Shown here piece after piece: positions 7,575 through 16,063 of a DNA stretch of 41,701 bases (position 1 is the first letter of the stretch; each line of letters starts with the position of its first letter). Source of the stretch: a virus; the IMG/VR virus record IMGVR_UViG_3300036790_000821, positions 1 through 41,701 of that record. One strand, given 5' to 3'. Under the pieces are notes generated by a model, which made no database searches, was not told where the DNA came from, and saw only the letters and a program-made list of their open reading frames with translations. The position numbers were made by a program, and so were the translations under genes.

Positions 7575-8291
7575 ATGACGGACGAAGAAAAGGAATTGCT
7601 ACGAGCAGGTGCTGACGCAGCAATCAAGCCCTTTGGCAATCTTATCGAGCGGTTGTTCGGTGGGGCTGTCGACGAGATTGGCGGAACGTGGCAGGATCGC
7701 TTGAAGCTCAGGCGCTTTAAGAGGCGACTCAAGCTCTACGAAGAGATCGACCGTTCGATTAAATCTGCTGGATTCGAGCCAATAGAAATCCCCGAGAGAA
7801 TTTGGTTTCCTGCCCTCTCAGCGGCCTCCTTGAATGACGATGCAGATTTGCAACGCTGTTGGGCAACTCTCTTGATCAACGCCGCTGATCCAGAAAAGCA
7901 GCCAGCGGTGCTTCCGGCGTTTGTAGATATCTTGAGCCAGTTGTCACCCAAGGAAGCGCTTTTCATGCGGCAACTCTATCAAGATGCAGGTTCCATAGTG
8001 AAGGGGGAGCCACGCAGACGGTTAGGCGATCGGAGTTCCCTCATCAGTTCGTTCACAAAAGCGGGTCTTTCATACAACAATATGCTCGAAGACCCAGAGC
8101 GCTGGATGTTCACAGTATTCCTCGGCAATCTCCTTCGCCTGCAGCTTCTGTCGAAAGAAACGACTTTCAACCTGTCATTTCCCAATCCAGCCTACAATCG
8201 CGGAGAAGCGCAAGCTACGGATGTCTATTTCGTCAGTGACATTGGGAACGCTTTTGTGGAATTGTGTCTGCGCGGACAAGGACCGGCTTGA
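7575..8291 (+). CDS. Abi-alpha (DUF4393) family protein, probable defence cargo
   Basis: The 238-residue protein matches the abortive-infection-alpha/DUF4393 pattern. It has an N-terminal helix with a Gly-rich hydrophobic segment (PFGNLIERLFGGAVDEIGG), then a basic helix (RLKLRRFKRRLKLYEEI). Next comes the family core of proline-bounded helices with ASLNDDADLQRCWATLLINAADP and a downstream LSPKEALFMRQLY. A beta-rich C-terminus follows. Members are linked to abortive infection or antiphage defence, but the mechanism is not established. It interrupts the head gene order between gpW-like and portal genes, is visibly more A/T-rich than they are, and lacks a Shine-Dalgarno. It is therefore likely expressed from its own promoter in the lysogen. 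Confidence 0.8.
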   Translation: MTDEEKELLRAGADAAIKPFGNLIERLFGGAVDEIGGTWQDRLKLRRFKRRLKLYEEIDRSIKSAGFEPIEIPERIWFPALSAASLNDDADLQRCWATLLINAADPEKQPAVLPAFVDILSQLSPKEALFMRQLYQDAGSIVKGEPRRRLGDRSSLISSFTKAGLSYNNMLEDPERWMFTVFLGNLLRLQLLSKETTFNLSFPNPAYNRGEAQATDVYFVSDIGNAFVELCLRGQGPA

Positions 8292-8484
8292 GGAATTTAC
8301 CAGAAGTCCGAATTGAGGCTACTGGCAGTATCGCGCGGGAATCCTGTGACGAGATGAGCCTCTTCTAATTGAGTTGGTCGCGTAGGCGGCGAAAGTATCG
8401 ACCAGGTGTCGATGTTCTGCGCTGATAGACCCCGGGGTTCTTTGCGACCGTACTCGTCGCGGCAAAATTAAGTAAGAGCAACCA

Positions 8485-8673
8485 ATGCGGATCAATCCAG
8501 CGGTGCTTCAGTGCGACTGTGGGTCGCCAGTGCTGGTGCTGAACGAGCAGGGCATGTTCACCTGCTCGAATCCGACGTGCCCGAACTTCGAAAAGGTGTT
8601 TAAGCCAGTCGAGGTGAAGGCAATTCGATCGCAGAAGACGTATCGGGAGACCGTGTACACGGCAGCCGAATGA
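8485..8673 (+). CDS. Small zinc-ribbon protein upstream of portal
   Basis: A 62-residue protein with Cys10, Cys12, Cys27 and Cys32 (CDC, then CSNPTC) makes a plausible single zinc-binding knuckle on a small beta hairpin. It overlaps the portal start as ATGA, so it is part of the head operon. The family and role are unknown. Position suggests a head or packaging accessory. The 193 bases between it and the Abi-alpha gene carry no open frame I trust and may be the scar of the cargo insertion. Confidence 0.7.
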   Translation: MRINPAVLQCDCGSPVLVLNEQGMFTCSNPTCPNFEKVFKPVEVKAIRSQKTYRETVYTAAE

Positions 8674-10358
8674 ACGTTCTCGATCGCGCCATCAACTTCG
8701 TTGCGCCTCGTTACGGGCTGCGGCGAACGCAGGCGCGCATGGCCCTGGAGCTGACCGAGGGTTACCTCGAGCGGCACGCAGCGCGCTTCTCCTACGACGG
8801 GGCGAGCGCGGGGCGGCGCGCTTACGGCTGGTACGCTCCATCGACCGACGCCAACGTCGAGTTGATGGGATCGCTGGTGTGGCTCCGCAACCGGAGCCGC
8901 GACCTGATCCGCAACAATCCGTATGCGTCGAAGGCGATTGAGGAGCTGGCCGGCAACACGGTTGGGACCGGCATCGTGCCCCAGGCGAAGACGGGCGACG
9001 CAGGGCTCGATCGCATCATCGATGCCGAGTGGCCGTACTTCGTAGAGAACTGCGACACGCCGCAGCGGTTGGATTTTTATGGGATGCAGTCGCTGATCAT
9101 GCGCACGGCCGCCGAGAGTGGCGAAGCGATCCTGCGGTTCCGGCCGCGCCTGGCAAAGGACAACCTACGCGTACCGCTTCAGCTTCAGATCCTGGAGGCC
9201 GATTTTCTCGACCAGACCAAAACGATGGGGACGGTGAATGGCCACATCATGCAGGGCGTCGAGTTCGATCTGCTCGGTCGGCGGTCCGCGTATTGGCTCT
9301 ACACGTATCATCCCGGCGGCGTTCTGATCTTGAATCCGCGCGGCGGAATCCTGAGCCAGCCCATCCCAGCCGAGCAGGTCCTGCACACGTACCGGGTGCT
9401 GCGGCCGGGCCAGGTGCGCGGCATTCCGTGGCTGCATCCGGTGATGATGGCGCTGCGCGATCTCGATGACTACGCCGACGCGGAGCGCGTGCGTAAGAAG
9501 ATTGAAGCCTGCGTGGTGGCGATGGTGACGCAGCCGGAGGGAATCGACGGTTCGACGCTGGGCATTCAGGGCAAAGATCCGCTGACGCGGAATCCGGTCG
9601 AGTCGTTTCAGCCCGGCATGACCGCGTACTTGAAGCCCGGCGAGGATGTGAAGTTTAACAATCCCCCGGTCGCGGGCGGCTATCGCGAATACAAGATGAC
9701 GGAGTTGCAGGGGATCGCCGCGGGCCTGGGGATTCCTTACGAGATGCTCGCGGGCGATCTGTCGCTGGTCAACTATTCGAGCTGGCGCGGTGGCCAGTTA
9801 GGGTTCCGGAACACCATCGAAGGATACCGGTGGCTGACCCTGATTCCAATGTTCTGTATGCCAGTGCGACGGCGTGTGATCGACACGCTGGTTCTGTTGG
9901 GCAAGGTCCCGGCGAAGGCCGTCAACGATCCGACGATCAACCTGTACGGCACGCAGTGGACGGCTCCTCGGTTTGAATCGGTGGACCCGGTGAAGGATGC
10001 CGAGGCGGCGCTGAAGGACATCCGCATCGGTCGTGTGACGTGGTTCGAAGCGGTGGTGGCCAACGGGTTCGATCCTAACGCCCAAATCGAGCAGATCGCG
10101 CTGTTCAACAAGCTGATGGATAAGTACGAAATCATCCTCGACTGCGATCCGCGCAACATGACTCTGCGTGGTCAGGAGCAGCCTGCCGCGACCGAGGAAC
10201 GAACGCCGACGAGCAAAGCAGTGCCGGGCGCACCGAGGCCCGCGAATCAGTCGGCCAAGCTCTCCGACGAAGATCTCGGAATGATCAAGGAACTGCTCGT
10301 GGCTGGCGCTTCCAACCGTGCGCGATGGGATTCCCCCACGCGGATGTACCTCACGTAG
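8670..10358 (+). CDS. Phage portal protein, lambda gpB family
   Basis: The 562-residue protein forms the dodecameric ring at the capsid vertex through which DNA enters and leaves. Recognisable family stretches are LIRNNPYASKAIEELAGNTVG (about residues 75-95), an aromatic-rich wing domain, and the stem segment ending in GIPYEMLAGDLSLVNYSSWRGG (about 353-374). The acidic/Pro tail (after about 500) ends KELLVAGAS and similar. Length and position (after gpW, before prohead protease) match lambda-like heads. The start overlaps the zinc-ribbon gene by ATGA. Confidence 0.95.
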   Translation: MNVLDRAINFVAPRYGLRRTQARMALELTEGYLERHAARFSYDGASAGRRAYGWYAPSTDANVELMGSLVWLRNRSRDLIRNNPYASKAIEELAGNTVGTGIVPQAKTGDAGLDRIIDAEWPYFVENCDTPQRLDFYGMQSLIMRTAAESGEAILRFRPRLAKDNLRVPLQLQILEADFLDQTKTMGTVNGHIMQGVEFDLLGRRSAYWLYTYHPGGVLILNPRGGILSQPIPAEQVLHTYRVLRPGQVRGIPWLHPVMMALRDLDDYADAERVRKKIEACVVAMVTQPEGIDGSTLGIQGKDPLTRNPVESFQPGMTAYLKPGEDVKFNNPPVAGGYREYKMTELQGIAAGLGIPYEMLAGDLSLVNYSSWRGGQLGFRNTIEGYRWLTLIPMFCMPVRRRVIDTLVLLGKVPAKAVNDPTINLYGTQWTAPRFESVDPVKDAEAALKDIRIGRVTWFEAVVANGFDPNAQIEQIALFNKLMDKYEIILDCDPRNMTLRGQEQPAATEERTPTSKAVPGAPRPANQSAKLSDEDLGMIKELLVAGASNRARWDSPTRMYLT

Positions 10359-10377
10359 ACCAACAGGAGAAAACCAA

Positions 10378-12609
10378 ATGAGCGAACCGCGAGGCGAGTA
10401 CTTCGCCGCCGACGACGAGGAAGTGTCGTTTATTCCGACTACGCTCGACGGCGACGAGCGCACTGTCGATGTGGTCTGGTACGGCGGAGCTACCGTCCCC
10501 AGGACCGATCCCGACACGGGCGACGAATACATGCTGCAACTGGACATGTCGGGCGCACGGCTTGACCGGCTGAACAACGGTGCTCCGGTTTTCGACAACC
10601 ACATGAGCGGGACCGATGTTCGCTCAGTGATGGCGAACAAGGCTGGAACGCGGGCGCAGATCGGCGTGGTGCAGAAGGCTTGGGCCGACGGTCCGAAGGG
10701 AATGGCGACGCTGAAGTTCCGGCCGGAAGGTCAGGACGCAAACAGCGACCTGGTTTGGTCAGGAATCCAGTCTGGAATTATTCGCAGCCTCAGCTTCGGC
10801 ACCTGGCTCTACGCCAAGGAGCCGCAGGACGCCAGCAACGGGGCGACGAGCAATGTATTCACGGCGACCGATTGGGAGCCGTTTGAGATCTCGGCGGTGA
10901 ACGTACCGGCGGATTTCACCACCACGTTTTTGTCCGCGACGCCTTTATCAGCTAAAGCTGCGGATCGAACCCGGGCAACTCGCCCAACTAAGGAGACCAT
11001 CGTTATGGAAACGACGACTCAAGCGGGCGGAGATGCCCGTAATGATCAGGTAGTGCTCGACGCGGCGCGCGCCGAGGGAACGAGGCTGGAGCGGCAGCGC
11101 GTGAGTGAGATCACGTCGTTGGGCGCCAGTTTCAAGTTGGAGAAGCTCGCAGCTTCTCTGGTGACGGCGGGCGTCTCGATCGAGGACGCCAAGCTGCGGT
11201 TCGCCGGAGCTTCGGAGATCCGCACGATTGGTGCGCCGATGCTGAAGTACGGCGTTCCACAACAGTTCATCGATGGGCTGATTGATCAAGGCGTGACTCT
11301 CGACGCGGCTCGCGCGAAGATCCAAGACGAGCTGGCTGCGCGGGCGAACCAGACTCGCGAGGGCCGGGAGTTCCAGCCGCGAAGCGAGGTGGTGATCACG
11401 CGGGACGCGAACGAGACTCGGCTCGCATGCATGCAGGAAGCTCTGGTGCTGCGCTGCAATCCGCAGTTCTACATGCAGAAGCGTCGGTCGTTCGCGGGAG
11501 AGATGGAGTTTCTTCCCGGCGGCGGTTCCGAGATGCAGCGGCGTGCAGAGGAGATGGGGCGCGAGTACGTCGGCTTCTCGCTCCTGGAGATGGCGCGAGA
11601 GAGCCTGGAACTGCGCGGGGTCAGCACGCGAGGCATGGACAAGATGACCATCGCCACCAAGGCGTTGATCCAGTACGACGGCAAGGTAGAGATCTTCGGC
11701 GGCGGCGCAGAGTCCACCAGCGACTTCCCGTCGATCCTGGCGAATGTCGCCAACAAGACACTGCGGCAGTCCTATGAAGCGTACCCGCAGACCTTCAAAC
11801 CGTTCTGCCGCCAGGTCACCGCGCCCGACTTCAAACCGATCAACCGCGTGCAATTGTCGGACTCGCCCGCGCTGCGGCCCTTGAATGAAAAGGGCGAGTA
11901 CACGCGCCTGACTCTCACCGACACGAACCAGAACTACTCGCTCGCGACCTATGGCGGAGTGGTGGCGCTGACTCGCAAGACCATCATCAATGACGATTTG
12001 CAAGCGTTCACGCGGATTCCGGCGGTGTTGGGCGTGGCGGCAGCACGCAAGCAGTCGGATGTGGTCTGGGCGATTATCACCGGCAACCAGGTGATGCAGG
12101 TGGACAACACCGCGATGTTCGCCACCGCGCACAACAACCTGCTGACCGGCGCCAACAGCGCGCTGGCGCTCGGGGCGGGCAACCCGGTGACCGGCATCGC
12201 CGCCGGGCGCGTCGAGATGCGGACGCAGACTGGTCCGCAGGGCACGCCGTTGAATCTGATTCCGCGGTATCTTCTGGTTCCCGCCGCGCTCGAAACGCTG
12301 GCGCTGCAACTGATCTACCCGATCCAGTTGGCTGCCAACCAGGTCACTGGCGTAGTGCCCGAGTGGATTCAGGGTCTGGTGCCGATCGTCGAACCGCGCC
12401 TCGACGCAGCGAGCACTACCGCCTGGTACATGGTCGCCGATCCAACGCAGATCGACACCATCGAGTACTGCTTCCTCGAAGGGCAAGCGGGCGTGTACTT
12501 CGAGACCCGCCAAGGCTTCGAGGTGGATGGTATCGAGATGAAAGCGCGCATGGACTTCGCGGCCGCCGCGATCGACTATCGCGGGCTGCAAAAGAACGCA
12601 GGCGCATAA
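10378..12609 (+). CDS. Prohead protease, scaffold and major capsid protein fusion
   Basis: The 743-residue protein has three parts. Residues about 5-190 form a prohead protease domain with candidate catalytic His75 (FDNHMSG) and Ser139 (SLSFGTW), plus WEPFEISAVNVPAD. Residues about 210-400 are Ala/Glu/Arg-rich helices of the scaffold (delta) type. Residues about 430-743 form an HK97-fold-type major capsid domain (YGGVVALTRKTIINDDL, AARKQSDVVWAIITGN). AGGAG lies nine bases upstream of ATG 10378, chosen over an earlier in-frame codon inside the portal gene. Fused protease-capsid genes are known in prophages. Here an internal Shine-Dalgarno and ATG at 11005 would also give scaffold-capsid without protease. 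Confidence 0.93.
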   Translation: MSEPRGEYFAADDEEVSFIPTTLDGDERTVDVVWYGGATVPRTDPDTGDEYMLQLDMSGARLDRLNNGAPVFDNHMSGTDVRSVMANKAGTRAQIGVVQKAWADGPKGMATLKFRPEGQDANSDLVWSGIQSGIIRSLSFGTWLYAKEPQDASNGATSNVFTATDWEPFEISAVNVPADFTTTFLSATPLSAKAADRTRATRPTKETIVMETTTQAGGDARNDQVVLDAARAEGTRLERQRVSEITSLGASFKLEKLAASLVTAGVSIEDAKLRFAGASEIRTIGAPMLKYGVPQQFIDGLIDQGVTLDAARAKIQDELAARANQTREGREFQPRSEVVITRDANETRLACMQEALVLRCNPQFYMQKRRSFAGEMEFLPGGGSEMQRRAEEMGREYVGFSLLEMARESLELRGVSTRGMDKMTIATKALIQYDGKVEIFGGGAESTSDFPSILANVANKTLRQSYEAYPQTFKPFCRQVTAPDFKPINRVQLSDSPALRPLNEKGEYTRLTLTDTNQNYSLATYGGVVALTRKTIINDDLQAFTRIPAVLGVAAARKQSDVVWAIITGNQVMQVDNTAMFATAHNNLLTGANSALALGAGNPVTGIAAGRVEMRTQTGPQGTPLNLIPRYLLVPAALETLALQLIYPIQLAANQVTGVVPEWIQGLVPIVEPRLDAASTTAWYMVADPTQIDTIEYCFLEGQAGVYFETRQGFEVDGIEMKARMDFAAAAIDYRGLQKNAGA
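10988..11007 (+). promoter_or_regulatory. Internal Shine-Dalgarno and in-frame start in the capsid fusion gene
   Basis: CTAAGGAG (10988-10995) is followed after nine bases by ATG 11005, in frame with the fusion gene (codon 210). Translation from here gives 534 residues beginning METTTQAGGDARNDQ, exactly at the junction of the protease and scaffold-like domains. The site is as good as the one used at 10378. It would allow many capsid subunits per protease. Confidence 0.65.
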
Positions 12610-12627
12610 GGAAAAGGAGAACTCAAG

Positions 12628-12990
12628 ATGAAAAACTACGTTCAAAAAGGCGATACCGTCACCGTCACTGCGCCGTACGCGGTGCTGTCGGGCGGTGGCT
12701 TGCTCGTAACCGGGACTGGCCACATTTTCGGTGTGGCGGTCAACAACCAGAGCAGCGGCGACAGTTCGGAGGTGCTCACCGAAGGCGTGTTCGATCTCAC
12801 GAAAGACACGAGCACCTTCGCCGAGGGCGATTACGTCTACTGGAACAACTCGTCCCAGGAGTGCACCTCGACTGCAACCAGCAACACGAAGATCGGGGTC
12901 GCTGCGCTGACCACGCCGAGTGGAGTGAATGCACCCGGCGGTCTGACGGGCGATCCAACCGTGCGTGTGCGGCTAAACCACGACTTCTGA
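12628..12990 (+). CDS. DUF2190 family capsid decoration-type protein
   Basis: The 120-residue protein beginning MKNYVQKGDTVTVTAP fits the DUF2190 family of small beta-rich proteins encoded right after the major capsid gene. It has the repeated beta pattern GHIFGVAVNNQSSGDSSEV and ends with a TVRVRLNHDF strand. Members are thought to decorate or stabilise the capsid surface. A strong AAAGGAG lies about seven bases before the ATG, consistent with high expression. It is followed with a one-base TGATG overlap by the next connector gene. Confidence 0.88.
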   Translation: MKNYVQKGDTVTVTAPYAVLSGGGLLVTGTGHIFGVAVNNQSSGDSSEVLTEGVFDLTKDTSTFAEGDYVYWNNSSQECTSTATSNTKIGVAALTTPSGVNAPGGLTGDPTVRVRLNHDF

Positions 12991-13316
12991 TGTCGGACTG
13001 GCCCACGATCGACACGGCAGCGAACTCCATAATGCAGGAGACGTTCGGGGAGCCGGTCTTGTATCAACCCGTGGAGTCCGGCGCGGCAGTGGGTTCCCCG
13101 CTGACGATCACGGCAGTTCGCCATGCGCGCCCGCCCGAGGAGTCGGGCACAATGGCGGGCTTCGAGGAGATCTCGGTGAATCCATCCGACTTCTCGAATC
13201 CGCCAGCAAAGGGCGACTGGGTGACGGCCTGGGGCGTGCAGTACGTGGTGACGACGCTGCGCCAGCCGGATGCGTACGGCATGCTCAACCTGGCACTGCT
13301 GAAGCGCGGGAGCTGA
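12990..13316 (+). CDS. Putative head-tail connector protein
   Basis: The 108-residue, mostly beta protein starts MSDWPTIDTAANSIMQETFG. It is coupled by TGATG to the DUF2190 gene. Position after the capsid and before a tail-terminator-like gene matches small head-tail adaptors such as lambda gpFII. Phrases such as PAKGDWVTAWGVQYVVTTLR, a barrel-like strand pair, fit that fold. Sequence alone does not prove the family. The start is set by the overlap; the frame stays open upstream, within DUF2190, only as a shadow. Confidence 0.65.
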   Translation: MSDWPTIDTAANSIMQETFGEPVLYQPVESGAAVGSPLTITAVRHARPPEESGTMAGFEEISVNPSDFSNPPAKGDWVTAWGVQYVVTTLRQPDAYGMLNLALLKRGS

Positions 13317-13323
13317 CGCGTCC

Positions 13324-13827
13324 ATGATCAACCCGAAGACAATACTCAGTGAATGGGTGACCGCGCTTCGATCCTGCCCGGACCTGGTCACCGCGATCGG
13401 CGGCGACGGCAACAACATCCGACCCTTCATGGAAGGGCTGGCGGATCACAACAATCTCCGGTTGGCCATCCTTCAGATGCCACCCGGTTCGATCCTGGTC
13501 GCGTGGAACGGAACCACGCCGCGGCGTCTTACGGGCGGTGCGTTGCACTTCGCGCATCGCTTTTCGATCTACTTGCGCGCGCCGGAACAGAACTCGACCG
13601 CCACGTATGCCGATCTGTTCTCGCTGCTGGTCAGTGCAATACCAGCGGGCGCTCCATCGTGGTCATCGCTTCTGCATGTTCAGATCGACCCCGACTGCTA
13701 CCCGATGGACCTGGATCTTCCGTCCGCGCAGCGAAACACGGTCGTGGTAAGCGCGGACGGAGCGACACTCGATTACTTCGAAGTGCAAGCCACGCTCGTG
13801 GAGCAAGGGAATCCCGGCGGGGAATGA
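13324..13827 (+). CDS. Putative tail terminator or minor tail protein
   Basis: The 167-residue protein has alternating helices and strands (ILSEWVTALRSCPDLVTAIG, ALHFAHRFSIYLRAP, an acidic middle, then NTVVVSADGATLDYFEVQATLVEQ). Its size and place between the connector and the tail tube fit the tail terminator or completion class (lambda gpU-like). These proteins cap the tail tube and join it to the head. I recognise no specific family signature. It is followed after ten bases by a tiny gene with a strong ribosome site. Confidence 0.6.
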   Translation: MINPKTILSEWVTALRSCPDLVTAIGGDGNNIRPFMEGLADHNNLRLAILQMPPGSILVAWNGTTPRRLTGGALHFAHRFSIYLRAPEQNSTATYADLFSLLVSAIPAGAPSWSSLLHVQIDPDCYPMDLDLPSAQRNTVVVSADGATLDYFEVQATLVEQGNPGGE

Positions 13828-13837
13828 AGGAGACGTT

Positions 13838-13996
13838 ATGGACTGGGTGTTCATGGAATCGCCAACGGGCGAAGTGAAGGAAGTCGAGGCGACCGCCGCA
13901 GCGCTCACGCCGCTCATGGTCGCCGGGTGGCGTCAGGTTCCCGCGCCGGCGGCAACGGGACCAAAACCGGCAGCTCCGGCTGAGGAGAAAAAGTAG
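13838..13996 (+). CDS. Small 52-residue tail-operon protein
   Basis: This is a short gene with AAGGAG six bases before its ATG. It starts MDWVFMESPTGEVKEVEATA and ends in an Ala/Pro/Lys-rich tail (PAAPAEEKK). Its stop is one base from the tail-tube ATG, and its last codons hold the AGGAG for that gene. The protein resembles the small, poorly conserved proteins that precede major tail genes. Function is unknown. Evidence for reality is the ribosome site, tight spacing and good codon pattern. Confidence 0.7.
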   Translation: MDWVFMESPTGEVKEVEATAAALTPLMVAGWRQVPAPAATGPKPAAPAEEKK

Positions 13997-13997
13997 C

Positions 13998-15026
13998 ATG
14001 GCAAACGTCAATGAACTGATGAACGGCTGGGGCTTCGGCAAACAGACCGCGATCGGCACCGCGAACGCCTCGACGGCGATCTGGCGTCAGACCAACCTCA
14101 ATACCAAGCCGTGGGCCAAGGTCCCGGTGAACGAGGACGACCGGGCTGAAATCGGCAAGGGCCATGAGTTCCCCACGCAGCTTTTCAAGTCGCATTACAA
14201 CATGCCGACGTACGAGCTTTCGAAGTACGCATCGTCGGAGATCCTCGCGTGGGCGATGTCCTTCGGTCTCGGCAATGTCACCGTCAGCGGCAGTGGCCCG
14301 TACACGTATGTGATCATTCCGGCGCTGGGCGCCACGAACGCGACCGGCCTTGAGTTGCCGTACTTCTCGTTCGTGCAGCAGATCCGGCCCGGTGGCTCGG
14401 CCGTGCTGGACGAAATGCTGGTGGGTTGCGCGCTCAAGAGTTGGAAGCTGTCGATCAAGAACTCGCCGGGCCGCGCCAGCGCGATGGTCACGGCGGAATG
14501 CGTTACGACCGGCCAGTACACCTCGCCTAGCGGCATCACTCTTCCGGCCGTCTACTCGCCGCACGAATTCAATGCCGGCATGATCAGCGCGTTGACCTTC
14601 AACGGCATCAACTACCTTTCCGGCAGCAGCGCCAAGGATTTCGTGTCCATGGAAGCGTCCTGGGAGAACAACTTCCGGCCTGGCTTCTTCCCTGGCTCGG
14701 GAACGCAGGATGGCTATCAGATCCAGGGGCGTTTCGAATGGGGCGATCGTGTCTTCGGGGTGCAGTTCGTGGTCCGTGTCGAAGCCGGATCGGCCGAGTA
14801 TACGAACCTGATCAATTTGACCACTGGCACGGCCACGTTCACCGTGACCCGCGATGCCAACAACTCCTTCACGATGCTCATCCAGAAGATGGGCTTCAGC
14901 GTCGCTGAGTTGGGAAACACGGACGGGATCGTGACACTCCAGATCACGGGCGTGCAACTCTTCGACCCAACGAACGGTCTGGTGACGATGACGGTCGTCA
15001 CGCCGCAGACCGGTATCTGCCAATAG
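13998..15026 (+). CDS. Major tail tube protein
   Basis: The 342-residue protein has the pattern of siphovirus tail tube proteins. The N-terminus is short (MNGWGFGKQTAIGTANASTA). Long beta-rich segments with repeated Gly/Ser/Thr follow, and a C-terminal TVTRDANNSFTMLIQ and VTLQITGVQLF region resembles an added Ig-like domain. It lies after the terminator-like gene and before the chaperone-like gene. No sheath gene is present, so the tail should be non-contractile. An AGGAG is ten bases before the ATG. The family assignment rests on length, composition and position together. Confidence 0.8.
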   Translation: MANVNELMNGWGFGKQTAIGTANASTAIWRQTNLNTKPWAKVPVNEDDRAEIGKGHEFPTQLFKSHYNMPTYELSKYASSEILAWAMSFGLGNVTVSGSGPYTYVIIPALGATNATGLELPYFSFVQQIRPGGSAVLDEMLVGCALKSWKLSIKNSPGRASAMVTAECVTTGQYTSPSGITLPAVYSPHEFNAGMISALTFNGINYLSGSSAKDFVSMEASWENNFRPGFFPGSGTQDGYQIQGRFEWGDRVFGVQFVVRVEAGSAEYTNLINLTTGTATFTVTRDANNSFTMLIQKMGFSVAELGNTDGIVTLQITGVQLFDPTNGLVTMTVVTPQTGICQ

Positions 15027-15035
15027 GAGGCTTGA

Positions 15036-15644
15036 ATGGAAACCGAAAAGAAAGCGGGCTTCGATGCGTCGAAGCCGTTCGTGGTGCCGATCCTCTCGGG
15101 CGGCGAGAAGAGCTGCGAGGTGCGTTTCCCGTCCGATGACGATTGGTGTGCTTGGGCGCGTGCGCAACGCACCGTACGGCATTTCCTCGGGCGCGGGAAA
15201 TCACACAGTGAGGACGTAGACCTGCCCAAGATCAACGCCGAGTTGTTCGCCAAGATCCGCATCGACAAAGACGGTCCCGAGTTTGATGACGCCGAAGCCG
15301 GCATGGTAATCGGCCGCATTGAGCGGTGCGCCGTGGCCAGTGTCGAGCGCGAAGGCATCAACTATCGGATCGAGATGAAAGTCCCCGGCGCCCGCGTGAT
15401 CCACGTGCTGAGGATGCCGACCGCCAAGGAGATGCAGGACCACGAACGTGGTTCGACCAGCGTCGTCGCCGCGCGTAGGTCCGTCGAGACACGCGCGTTT
15501 CTGGAGCCGAGCGGCGCGCTCTACGACAAACTGCACGTCTCGCACGATGGCTACGCCAGCGCAGTCCCGATCGTGCACAAGTCGGCCGCGGTCTCCGAGG
15601 TGATCGCGCAACTGGCGATTGAGGCCGACGAAGACCCGGAATAG
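15036..15644 (+). CDS. Presumptive tail assembly chaperone (gpG position)
   Basis: The 202-residue, highly charged protein starts METEKKAGFDASKPFVVPIL. A conspicuous FPSDDDWCAWARAQRTVRHF helix and an Ala/Ile-rich helical end (VSEVIAQLAIEADEDPE) follow. TAGGAGG sits five bases before the ATG. Position between tail tube and tape measure is that of the tail assembly chaperone that coats the tape measure during assembly. A second frame, open from 15623 and shifted by -1, overlaps its last codons, as in lambda gpG/gpGT. No classic slippery heptamer is visible, so the frameshift is unproven. Confidence 0.6.
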   Translation: METEKKAGFDASKPFVVPILSGGEKSCEVRFPSDDDWCAWARAQRTVRHFLGRGKSHSEDVDLPKINAELFAKIRIDKDGPEFDDAEAGMVIGRIERCAVASVEREGINYRIEMKVPGARVIHVLRMPTAKEMQDHERGSTSVVAARRSVETRAFLEPSGALYDKLHVSHDGYASAVPIVHKSAAVSEVIAQLAIEADEDPE

Positions 15645-16063
15645 CCGCGCCCGGCGACTGGCCGGAAGAGCCGGGCGTTCGCTTCCTGATTCGGTCGGTG
15701 CTGCACCAGGGCGGACTGTGTGGACGTGAGGAAGACTGCCCCGACCGCGTCTTCCGCTGCCGGAAGTGCGGATACTCGTCGCAGACGGAGTTGGATGGCT
15801 GCCCAGCGTGTGGCGCGGATTGGAAGGCAATCGACGTCAGCCACGGGCCGGGCTGCCCACGGAACCGGCTCGAAGAGGCGATGGACACGCCGAACGGCGC
15901 ACTCGTTCGACGGTGCTTCCGTATTCTGAATGCAAAGAGCATCGGGCTGACCATTTCGCTGACTGACATCACGGAGGAGGAGTTCCGGGTGCTCGAACTG
16001 ATCGAATCCGAGCGCCAGGAGCAGATCAGGAGTGGAGACAGTGGCGCTCGGGGTTCTCGGTAG
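15623..16063 (+). CDS. Zinc-ribbon frame overlapping the chaperone in the -1 frame
   Basis: This frame is open from 15623 and good coding from about 15647. It contains DWPEEPGVRFLIRSVLHQGG, then a four-Cys zinc ribbon (CRKC and CPAC, in VFRCRKCGYSSQTELDGC and the next residues) and a helical end. The first standard start codon is a GTG at 15698 with no Shine-Dalgarno, which would discard clearly protein-like residues. Expression as a -1 extension of the preceding gene is therefore possible. The stop of the chaperone is at 15642-15644, leaving a 22-base window for slippage. Function is unknown. By position it could be the gpT-like part of the chaperone. Confidence 0.6.
   Translation, partial: GRRRPGIAAPGDWPEEPGVRFLIRSVLHQGGLCGREEDCPDRVFRCRKCGYSSQTELDGCPACGADWKAIDVSHGPGCPRNRLEEAMDTPNGALVRRCFRILNAKSIGLTISLTDITEEEFRVLELIESERQEQIRSGDSGARGSR

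Noticed and set aside
10948-12723. 591-codon open frame on the minus strand over the capsid gene
   Set aside because: Arg/His/Leu-rich low-quality translation typical of the shadow of a high-GC gene. The plus-strand capsid assignment is secure.
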